Assembly (NCBI RefSeq): GCF_014596445.1
Contig: NZ_MECL01000035.1
Span: forward strand, 1-64,000
Length of the DNA stretch: 64,000 nt
Direction of reading: 5' to 3'
Source: Streptomyces sp. CBMA29
Lineage (GTDB): Bacteria; Actinomycetota; Actinomycetes; Streptomycetales; Streptomycetaceae
In this document: positions 57,378-64,000 of the stretch, piece by piece
How positions within the stretch are numbered: the stretch's first letter is position 1
Layout of the letters: every line of letters begins with the position of its first letter
The notes under the pieces: generated by a model
Told to the model about the DNA's origin: nothing
The model's input: only the letters and a program-made list of their open reading frames with translations
Databases searched by the model: none
Program-made: the position numbers and the translations under genes

Positions 57378-58685
57378 TCACCCTACGGGGCGATCCCGCG
57401 AGCCGGGCAGTGCGGCGCCCAGGCTGCGTGAGGCGCGCAGCCGCCCCCGGGACGCGCTCTCGGCCGCCTCGGCCCTGCTGCCGGGCTGCTCGGGCACACG
57501 GGCGGCGACGTAGGCGTCACTGTCCGTCTTGCCGGGCGCGGCCAGGATCTGGGAGACCGGGCCGCGCCGGGGCGGCGGCAGGTCGGGTGCGGGCGGTGTG
57601 CGGTCCGGCTCGTCCTGCGGCCTGCGGGCGCGGTAGGCCGCCCGGTAGGACGCGGGGGAGGAGCCGAGCTGCCGCCGGAAGTGCCCGCGCAGCGCGACGG
57701 GCGAGCGGAAGCCGCAGCGGCCCGCCACCTCGTCGACCGAGTAGTCCGACGTCTCCAGCAGCCGCTGCGCCTGGAGCACCCGTTGGGTGATCAGCCACTG
57801 CAACGGCGCGCTGCCGGTGAGCGAGCGGAACCGCCGGTCGAACGTCCGACGGCTCATGTACGCGCGCGCGGCCAGCGCCTCGACGTCGAACTGCTCGTGA
57901 AGATGCTCCAGCGCCCAGGCGACGACCTCGGCCAGCGGGTCGGCGCCGATCTCCTCGGGTAAAGACCGGTCGAGGTGTCGCTGACCGGTCTGCCAGTCCG
58001 CCCGGCGGGGCGGTACGACCAGGCGTCTGGCCAGCGCGGCCGCGGCCTCGCCGCCGTGGTCGGTGCGCACCACGTGCAGGCACAGGTCGATCCCGGCGGC
58101 GGTCCCCGCGGAGGTGAGGACGTCACCGTCGTCCACGAACAGTTCCCTGGGGTCCACGTGCACCGAGGGATACCGTTTGGCGAGCGTGGGCGCGTACATC
58201 CAGTGCGTGGTGGCCGGGCGGCCGTCCAGCAGCCCGGCGGCGGCCAGCACGAAGGCGCCGGTGCACAGTCCGATGATCCGGGCGCCCTCTTCGTGGGCGC
58301 GGCGGATCGCGTCCAGCGCCTCGGGCGGCGGCGCCTGGGAGATCGAGCGCCAGGTGGGCACGACGACCGTGCCGGCCCTGGAGAGTGCCTCCAGGCCGTA
58401 GGGCGCGGTCAGTTCGAGTCCGCCGGTGGTGCGCAGCGGGCCGTCCTCCCCGGCGCAGACCAGCAGCCGGTAGCGGGGCACGCCCGCGTCCTGCCGGTCT
58501 ATGCCGAAGACCGAGAGCGGTATGGAGCTCTCGAAGATCGGTCCGCCGCTGAAGAGCAGCACGGCGACGACTTCCGGTCGGCGTCGCGCGGAAAGTTTAC
58601 GAATGGCGCGAGGCGATGCGGATGGTGCCTGCGACGGACTGTCCGTCCTGTCCACCGCCGTAACGGAACTGGACTCCTGGCTCAT
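57378..58685 (-). CDS. adpA: AdpA, global regulator of development and secondary metabolism
   Basis: The 435-residue protein has a ThiJ/PfpI-like (DJ-1/PfpI) dimerisation domain (about 35-215; [23 protein letters not shown] ... [24 protein letters not shown]). An AraC-type DNA-binding domain follows (about 250-345; [39 protein letters not shown] ... [22 protein letters not shown]). It activates genes for aerial growth, secreted enzymes and antibiotics. Leu242 in the linker between the domains is encoded by TTA (57960-57962), as in known adpA genes, so translation needs the bldA tRNA. The ATG 58685 has GAGGGGGG upstream. Confidence 0.96.
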   Translation of the reverse strand: MSQESSSVTAVDRTDSPSQAPSASPRAIRKLSARRRPEVVAVLLFSGGPIFESSIPLSVFGIDRQDAGVPRYRLLVCAGEDGPLRTTGGLELTAPYGLEALSRAGTVVVPTWRSISQAPPPEALDAIRRAHEEGARIIGLCTGAFVLAAAGLLDGRPATTHWMYAPTLAKRYPSVHVDPRELFVDDGDVLTSAGTAAGIDLCLHVVRTDHGGEAAAALARRLVVPPRRADWQTGQRHLDRSLPEEIGADPLAEVVAWALEHLHEQFDVEALAARAYMSRRTFDRRFRSLTGSAPLQWLITQRVLQAQRLLETSDYSVDEVAGRCGFRSPVALRGHFRRQLGSSPASYRAAYRARRPQDEPDRTPPAPDLPPPRRGPVSQILAAPGKTDSDAYVAARVPEQPGSRAEAAESASRGRLRASRSLGAALPGSRDRPVG

Positions 58686-59516
58686 GGAGCTCAAGCCCCC
58701 CTCGAATCGACGCGTCGTCCCCTCGGTCCTGCATGTTTTCCCCCATGAGGCCACCCATGATCAAATCTACTGTGTCAGGTGGGGCGTTAGTGACTAGTTC
58801 ACCATCTGACGCTAAGTCGACAAGACAACGTGGCGTAAAGCATTCGATCACGAAGCGTTTCACTCGCTGAGCCCGCTGGGAAGTACGCCTCCCGCCACAC
58901 GGGCCACCAAACGCCCCCTCCGCGTCTTCGGGCATCGTAGAACCGCAGGTGGTGGGGGTGTTAATGATCCGGAAGCCCAATCGGCGCGCAGGGAAGAGAA
59001 GTTGGCCGAAAAACGTCGTTCGGCGGGCCGGTGTGCGTAAAGGGCGCCGGGTGGTGCGCCCACCGCGTGCGGGGAGCGGTGCACAGCGCGCGGCCGACCC
59101 GCGCGCCTGCCGGAGCCCGAACACGTCGTTCACGTGCGCCGGAGGCGTTCTGTCCATCGGTCCGACGTCCCTCCGGCGGGGTTCCGACGCGTTCCGGAAG
59201 AGCCACGGACGGGTGATCCCGATGCGCCCCCACGGTGCGCCGGTGCGCTGAACCGTGCCGCCGGTTGGCGTGATGGCGTTGCACTCTGGGCCCGGCTCCG
59301 GCATTCTTCCGGAAACTCCGGGTACCTGCCGGGTACGACAGGGCTGTGGAGCCCCGGCAAGCCTGTGCAGGCGGTCTCCACGGCCGTACTCTGGAGTCAG
59401 TGGGACGGGAAGTGGCGAACTGGCCGAAACCGGCTGGTTCCGGCGGCCCGCCCCGCGCGCACCGTCCTTGTCCGCCGCTCGGCGCGTCAGCGCCGCCCTC
59501 GCCGAGAATCCGCATC
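58686..59516. other. Long gap upstream of adpA and the universal stress gene
   Basis: These 831 bases hold no gene that I can support; the frames here have poor codon bias. The first 300 bases ahead of adpA are relatively AT-rich (58790-58870) and are likely to hold its leader and promoters. TGGCCGAAAC at 59418-59427 is one mismatch from the AdpA consensus TGGCSNGWWY, and TGGCCGAAAA at 59003-59012 is two mismatches away. CCGGGTAC repeats occur at about 59318-59340. Confidence 0.4.
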
Positions 59517-60038
59517 ATGGCCGGTCATGAGTTTCCCGAGCCCGCCGACGGCAGGCCGCTCGCCGAGTCGGCGGCGCTGCCCGAGCAGGCCCCAGCGCTG
59601 CGGCACGCCTGCGATCCTGCCTTCCGGCACGGGGTCGTGGTGGGCTTCGACGGTTCCCTCTCCAGCGAGCGCGCCCTGTCCTACGCGGTCGGCATGGCGC
59701 GCAGGACGCACTCCGCGCTGATCATCGTGCATGTCGCCAACCGGCTTCCGGCCACCGTGTGGGCGGGCTGCGAACCACCGGTCTTCGTGGACGTGCCCGA
59801 CCACCGCACCGAAGTCCTCGGCCTCGAACTGGCCTGCGCGGACCATCTCGCCGAGATCTCCTGGGTGTTGGTGGAGCGCGGCGGCGACATCTGCCACGAG
59901 TTGGAGGAGGTCGGCCGGGAGTACGAGGCCGACGCCATCGTGGTGGGCGGTACGCACGGCCTGGTCGGCCGGATCTTCGGCTCGGTCGCCGGGCGGCTCG
60001 CGCGGCGGGCGCAGCGGCCCGTGGTGGTCATTCCGTAG
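59517..60038 (+). CDS. Universal stress protein family
   Basis: The 173-residue protein has a UspA fold: VVVGFDGSLSSERALSYAVGMARRTHS at the first strand and helix, and the ATP-binding motif VVGGTHGLVGRIFGSVAGRLARRAQRPVVVIP at the end. A short N-terminal extension of about 35 residues precedes the domain. It is divergent from adpA and starts at ATG 59517; the longer frame upstream has no ribosome site. The ligand is unknown. Confidence 0.85.
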   Translation: MAGHEFPEPADGRPLAESAALPEQAPALRHACDPAFRHGVVVGFDGSLSSERALSYAVGMARRTHSALIIVHVANRLPATVWAGCEPPVFVDVPDHRTEVLGLELACADHLAEISWVLVERGGDICHELEEVGREYEADAIVVGGTHGLVGRIFGSVAGRLARRAQRPVVVIP

Positions 60039-60049
60039 CAGATCGTTCT

Positions 60050-60135
60050 GTGCGGGATTGTCTCGTGCGGGATTGTCTCGTGCGGGATCGCCCTGTATCG
60101 GACGGAGCCCCTCGCCGGGCTGGCGCGGGGCTCCG
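60050..60135. repeat. 15-bp direct repeats and hairpin between the stress and glmS genes
   Basis: GTGCGGGATTGTCTC occurs twice (60050-60064 and 60065-60079), with a third partial copy after it. Then CGGAGCCCC (60103-60111) pairs with GGGGCTCCG (60127-60135), a terminator between convergent genes. Confidence 0.6.
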
Positions 60136-60187
60136 CTGTATGCGTGACCGGACGAGTGCTCGGCTGCCCGAGTGCTCGGCCGCTCGG

Positions 60188-62002
60188 CTACTCGACGGTC
60201 ACGGACTTCGCCAGGTTACGCGGCTTGTCGATGTCCCGGCCCAGCGCGAGGGCCGTGTGGTACGCGAAGAGCTGGAGCGGGATGCCCATCAGGATCGGGT
60301 CCAGCTCGTTCTCGTTCTTCGGTACGACGATGGTGTCGTCGGCCTTCTCCTGCGGCTGGTGCGCGACCGCGAGGATGCGCCCGCTGCGGGCCTTGATCTC
60401 CTCCAGCGCCGCCCGGTTCTTCTCCAGCAGGTCGTCGTCCGGCACGATCGCGACCGTCGGCATGGACGGGTCGATCAGGGCCAGCGGCCCGTGCTTCAGC
60501 TCCGAGGCCGGGTACGCCTCCGCGTGGATGTACGAGACCTCCTTGAGCTTCAGCGACGCCTCGCGGGCCACCGGGCAGCCGCGTACCCGCCCGATGAACA
60601 GCATCGACTTGGCGTCCGCGTACCGCCTGGCCAGCGCCTTGATCTCCGGCTCGGTCTTCAGGATCTCGTCGATCTGGCCGGGCAGCCGGCGCAGGCCCTC
60701 GATGATCCGCTTGCCGTCGGCCACCGACAGGTCGCGGATCCGGCCCAGGTGCAGGGCGAGCAGCGCGAAGGCGACCACGGTGTTGGTGAAGCACTTGGTG
60801 GACACGACGCAGACCTCGGGGCCCGCGTGCACATAGGTGCCGCCGTCCGCCTCGCGGGCGATGGCCGAGCCGACCACGTTGACCACGCCCAGCACCCGCG
60901 CGCCCTTGCGCTTGAGCTCCTGGACGGCGGCCAGCACGTCGTACGTCTCGCCGGACTGGGAGACCGCGACATAGAGGGTGTCGGGGTCGACCACCGGGTT
61001 GCGGTAGCGGAATTCGGAGGCGGGCTCGGCGTCCGCGGGGATACGGGCCAGCTCCTCGATCAGCCCGGCGCCGATCTGCCCCGCGTGGTAACTGGTGCCG
61101 CAGCCGAGGATCTTGATCCGGCGCACCCGGCGGGCCTCGCCCGGCTCCAGGTTCAGACCGCCCAGGTGCACGGTGGAGAACCTGTCGTCGATCCGGCCGC
61201 GCAGCACGCGGTCGACCGCCTCCGCCTGCTCGGAGATCTCCTTGTGCATGTACGTGTCGTGGCCGCCCATGTCGTACGACTCGGCCTCCCACTCCACGGT
61301 GGTCGGCGTCGCCGTGGTCAGCGAGCCCTCGGTGGTGTACGTGCGGAAGTCGTCGGCCTTGAGGGTGGCCATCTCGCCGTCCTGCAACGTGACGACCTGG
61401 CGGGTGTGGGCGACGAGCGCGGCGACGTCGGAGGCGACGAACATCTCCTTCTCGCCGATGCCGAGAACGACGGGGGAGCCGTTGCGGGCCACGACGATAC
61501 GGTCGGCGAAGTCGCGGTGCAGGACGGCGAGGCCGTAGGTGCCCTCGACCGAGCGCAGCGCCTCGCGGACCTTCTCCTCCAGGGTCTCCGCCTGGGCGCG
61601 GCCGATCAGGTGGGCCAGGACCTCGGTGTCGGTCTCCGAGGCGAAGGTGACGCCGTCGGCGGAGAGCTTGGCGCGTAGCTCGGACGCGTTGTCGATGATC
61701 CCGTTGTGGACGATCGCGACCTTGCTGTCCCCGTCGAGGTGCGGGTGCGCGTTGTGGTCGCTCGGGGCGCCGTGGGTGGCCCAGCGGGTGTGCGCGATGC
61801 CGGTGGTGCCCGCGAAGCGCTTGGGGATGCGGGCTTCCAGCTCGCGCACCCGGCCCTTGGCCTTCACGGTCCTCAGCTCGCCGGACTTTCCGGTGATCAC
61901 GACGCCCGCGGAGTCGTAACCCCGGTACTCCAGCCGCTGTAGCCCTTCGAGGAGCAGCGGTGCCACGTCACGCCTGCCGATGTATCCGACGATTCCGCAC
62001 AT
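60188..62002 (-). CDS. glmS: Glutamine:fructose-6-phosphate aminotransferase
   Basis: The 604-residue protein starts MCGIVGYIGRRD, with the catalytic Cys2 exposed after Met removal, and has the glutaminase domain to about residue 240. Two SIS sugar-isomerase domains follow, with the conserved GCGTSYHAG, SQSGETYDV and C-terminal KPRNLAKSVTVE. It makes glucosamine-6-phosphate for the cell wall. The frame is open far upstream, but this ATG (62000-62002) gives the invariant start. No ribozyme or GlmS-type riboswitch is seen ahead of it. The order adpA - stress - glmS - small protein - desD matches Streptomyces. Confidence 0.96.
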   Translation of the reverse strand: MCGIVGYIGRRDVAPLLLEGLQRLEYRGYDSAGVVITGKSGELRTVKAKGRVRELEARIPKRFAGTTGIAHTRWATHGAPSDHNAHPHLDGDSKVAIVHNGIIDNASELRAKLSADGVTFASETDTEVLAHLIGRAQAETLEEKVREALRSVEGTYGLAVLHRDFADRIVVARNGSPVVLGIGEKEMFVASDVAALVAHTRQVVTLQDGEMATLKADDFRTYTTEGSLTTATPTTVEWEAESYDMGGHDTYMHKEISEQAEAVDRVLRGRIDDRFSTVHLGGLNLEPGEARRVRRIKILGCGTSYHAGQIGAGLIEELARIPADAEPASEFRYRNPVVDPDTLYVAVSQSGETYDVLAAVQELKRKGARVLGVVNVVGSAIAREADGGTYVHAGPEVCVVSTKCFTNTVVAFALLALHLGRIRDLSVADGKRIIEGLRRLPGQIDEILKTEPEIKALARRYADAKSMLFIGRVRGCPVAREASLKLKEVSYIHAEAYPASELKHGPLALIDPSMPTVAIVPDDDLLEKNRAALEEIKARSGRILAVAHQPQEKADDTIVVPKNENELDPILMGIPLQLFAYHTALALGRDIDKPRNLAKSVTVE

Positions 62003-62130
62003 ATGGTCGTCCCTCGTCCCTGTGTCTGTCCGTGTTCTGTTCTTTTCGGCCCCCGGGTGCCCTGTCCCGGTGGCCGACGGTGCTCTGCGGCCGGGCCGCT
62101 CGGCGCTCGACCGCTCAGCCGCTCGGCCGC

Positions 62131-62406
62131 TCAGCCGTAGACGATGCGGCGGAGCTGACGCTGCGAGAGGGCCGAGGGGGCCACCGCGCGGTGCGGCAGC
62201 TCCTCGGCGATCCGCTCGAAGATGTCCGCGTTGACCAGGCCCTTCGCCTGGAGCTCGCGGTGTCTCCTGCGGACGAACTCCTCGGTCGTCTCGTCGAAGT
62301 ACGCCAGCACGTCCAGCACCACCCGGCTCGCCTCGCCGCGGTGCAGCGGCGTGGAGCGCACCAGGTGGTCGATCAGGTCCTCGTAGGACGTCCGGCGTTC
62401 GAGCAC
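62131..62406 (-). CDS. Small conserved protein of unknown function
   Basis: The 91-residue acidic protein (LERRTSYEDLIDHLVRSTPL ... VLDVLAYFDETTEEFVRRRHRELQAKGLVNADIFERIAEELPHRAV) starts at a GTG. It is mostly helical and soluble. I recall it as a conserved Streptomyces gene between glmS and the desferrioxamine genes, with no known role. TCAGCCG-type short repeats lie between it and glmS (62085-62128). Confidence 0.75.
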   Translation of the reverse strand: MLERRTSYEDLIDHLVRSTPLHRGEASRVVLDVLAYFDETTEEFVRRRHRELQAKGLVNADIFERIAEELPHRAVAPSALSQRQLRRIVYG

Positions 62407-62445
62407 CCGTCGATACTGATGTGATCATCTGCGCTTTGCAAGATT

Positions 62446-62465
62446 CCTGCCCGATTTCGGGCAGG
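62446..62465 (-). terminator. Hairpin after desD
   Basis: CCTGCCCG (62446-62453) pairs perfectly with CGGGCAGG (62458-62465) around four bases. It lies 32 bases after the desD stop on the minus strand. Confidence 0.6.
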
Positions 62466-62496
62466 GAAAGCGGCCAAGGGGGTGAAAATTCGGCCG

Positions 62497-64000
62497 TTAC
62501 GGACGTGGGCGGTGGGCTGCGAGGGGGTTGGGGAGGGTGCCCGCGAACTGGAGGGCGGCCGACGGGTCGGCGAGGTCGATCATCTGCTGGTTGTCACGGA
62601 GCTGGAGCCGGTTGAGGCAGGACAGGGTGAATTCCGGCGCGAAGAGGTCGTACCGCTTGAACCGTTCGGCGAGGTCGGGATGGGCGGCCTGGTAGTCGGC
62701 GACGCATTCGGCGACCGTCCGCCAGAACACCGTTTCGTCCAGGATCTTCCCGGTGTGGAGGATCGCGCTCAGGAAGCGGAAGAAGCAGTCGAAGACATCG
62801 GTGAAGACGGCGAGCACCCGCTCGTCCTCCGGGACCTCGGCCCTGATCCGCTCCACCTCGGGCGGCAGCGGCGTCTCCGGGTCCATGATCACGATCTCCT
62901 CCGCGATGTCCTTGAACACCGCCCGCCGCACCGCCCCGGTCTCGTCCAGCACCAGGATCACGTTCTCGCCGTGCGGCATGAAGGCCAGCCCGTAGGCGTA
63001 GAGGCTGTGCAGCACCGGGACGAGATACGCGTCCAGGTAGCGCCGCAGCCAGGTCTCGGCGGGCAGGCCGGAGCGGGCGATGAGGGCGCCCGCGAAGGAG
63101 GTGCCCGCGCCGTCGGTGTGCAGCAGCGACGCCATCGTGGCCAGGCGGTGGCCCGGCTCCAGGTCCGCGACCGGGCTCTCCCGCCACAGCGCGGCCAGCA
63201 TCTTCCGGTACGGGGAGCCGTACGCGGTGGCCGCCTCGTACTGCCGGTGGTGGTAACCGATCGCCGCGCGCTCGCGGATGATCGAGAAGCGGGCCGCGGC
63301 GAAGGTGGGGTCGGCGGTGATCAGCTCGGCGAGCCAGTCGTTGATCGCCGGGGTGGCCGCCATGTACGCGGCGGACAGGCCGCGCATAAAACCCATGTTG
63401 AGGACGGACAGCGCCGTCTTCACATAGTGCCTGGTCGGGACGGTGGTGTTGAAGAACGTACGGACCGACTGCTGCGCCAGATACGCGTCGTCGCCGGGGC
63501 CGAGGCAGACCAGGTGCTGCCGGGCGACCTCGCCCGCGAAGGTGACCGAGAGCTTGTTCCACCACTGCCAGGGGTGGACCGGGATCAGCAGATACGCGGC
63601 CGGGTCGAGGCCCCGGCCGGTCAGCGCGGCGGCGAAGCGCTGGAGCTGTTCCCTGCCCAGCTCGGCGGTGAGGAAGTCCTCGTAGTCGATGCCCGCGCCC
63701 GCGCTGAAGGTGGTGCGGTCGCGGCGCGCGGCCAGCCAGATCAGCCGGACGGGGGAAGCGGCCTCGGGCGCGTACCGCAGATGGTCGTCCGTGCCGAAGC
63801 CGAGCCGCCCGCTGTTGGCGACGAAGCAGGGGTGGCCCTCGGTCATCCCGGTCTCGATGGCCTGGAATCCGGCGCGGGTCAGCTCCGCCGCACTCACCGG
63901 CGTGCGGTCGTGGGCGGCGCGTCTGAAGGCGGCGGCGGAGAGGGTCGCGCTGATCTCCTCCAGGTAGACCGGCAGGACGCTGTCGCTGATGGCGAGGGTG
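62497..64000 (-). CDS. desD: Desferrioxamine synthetase (NIS family), start outside window
   Basis: About 500 C-terminal residues are visible, of an expected near 600. The protein has the IucA/IucC pattern: EGHPCFVANSGRLGFGTDDHLRYAPE (ATP and substrate-binding His/Arg), VKTALSVLNMGFMRGLSAAYMA and FMPHGENVILVLDETGAVRRAVFKDI, with the catalytic HGEN. It joins and macrocyclises N-succinyl-N-hydroxycadaverine units to desferrioxamine E. The frame is open to the right edge and continues outside. It is the last gene of the desABCD operon in Streptomyces, which agrees with the terminator-like hairpin after it. Confidence 0.93.
   Translation of the reverse strand, partial: TLAISDSVLPVYLEEISATLSAAAFRRAAHDRTPVSAAELTRAGFQAIETGMTEGHPCFVANSGRLGFGTDDHLRYAPEAASPVRLIWLAARRDRTTFSAGAGIDYEDFLTAELGREQLQRFAAALTGRGLDPAAYLLIPVHPWQWWNKLSVTFAGEVARQHLVCLGPGDDAYLAQQSVRTFFNTTVPTRHYVKTALSVLNMGFMRGLSAAYMAATPAINDWLAELITADPTFAAARFSIIRERAAIGYHHRQYEAATAYGSPYRKMLAALWRESPVADLEPGHRLATMASLLHTDGAGTSFAGALIARSGLPAETWLRRYLDAYLVPVLHSLYAYGLAFMPHGENVILVLDETGAVRRAVFKDIAEEIVIMDPETPLPPEVERIRAEVPEDERVLAVFTDVFDCFFRFLSAILHTGKILDETVFWRTVAECVADYQAAHPDLAERFKRYDLFAPEFTLSCLNRLQLRDNQQMIDLADPSAALQFAGTLPNPLAAHRPRP

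Noticed and set aside
58949-59251. A 100-codon frame between adpA and the stress gene
   Set aside because: It is basic and Arg-rich, with no ribosome site and poor codon bias; it looks like random open frame in GC-rich DNA.
59003-59427. AdpA binding sites upstream of adpA
   Set aside because: The best matches to TGGCSNGWWY have one or two mismatches, which is expected by chance in 800 bases; kept only as a remark.
61990-62130. A glmS ribozyme ahead of glmS
   Set aside because: The leader is short and repeat-rich and lacks the conserved core; this ribozyme is typical of Firmicutes.

Overview
The window is chromosomal DNA of very high G+C content with the codon bias, GTG starts and gene families of a Streptomyces-like actinomycete. 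The diagnostic markers are adpA with its in-frame TTA codon directly followed by orn, a cebEFG-bglC cellodextrin operon beside a LacI regulator, glmS, and the siderophore synthetase desD. A tRNA-His(GTG) with encoded CCA lies next to orn.

Layout. Positions 1-7 kb hold a Cas4-like nuclease coupled to an unknown gene, a PAP2 membrane phosphatase, a TetR regulator, a histidine phosphatase and a membrane-anchored alpha/beta hydrolase. 6.6-9.3 kb is a NarL-type two-component system whose kinase is fused to a degenerate second kinase. 10.5-18 kb holds an ArsR-SRPBCC regulator with a reductase, an NsdA-like TPR regulator, a spermidine-synthase-like protein and an OmpR-type two-component system. 18-23 kb carries a chitinase and the aspartate decarboxylase/antiporter pair aspD-aspT. 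23-29.6 kb is bglC-cebGFE and its LacI regulator. 30.7-38.8 kb is a mixed accessory stretch: a phosphotransferase gene broken by an amber stop, a degenerate caspase with an EF-hand, a cyclopropane-fatty-acid synthase, a hydrolase, and TetR plus an MMPL exporter. 39-56 kb is a secreted-enzyme island: GH16 and GH64 beta-1,3-glucanases, a serine protease, GH5 and GH48 cellulases and an M15 peptidase, mixed with small metabolic genes. 56-64 kb is conserved core: tRNA-His, orn, adpA, a universal stress protein, glmS and desD.

How the parts work together. Cellulases, a chitinase, glucanases and a protease are secreted. Cellobiose and cellodextrins would enter through CebEFG and be cleaved by BglC. 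Seven near-identical 14-bp palindromes mark the transporter, the LacI gene and the secreted enzymes. They fall into two spellings that sort with substrate: TGGGAGCGCTCCCA for the beta-1,4 (cellulose) genes and TGAGAGCGCTCTCA for the beta-1,3-glucanases and the protease. Two genes carry a TTA codon and so should depend on bldA: adpA and the secreted M15 peptidase gene.

The most unusual feature is a repeated non-coding element present twice (9346-10430 and 29611-30704, each about 1.1 kb). Each copy has roughly 170-200 bp inverted arms around an array of about 60-bp C-rich units whose other strand is G-quadruplex prone. A fifth, solitary arm lies at 4958-5110. The five arms keep a nested hairpin whose paired bases differ between copies, which suggests selection on structure. 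I know of no named family that matches it.
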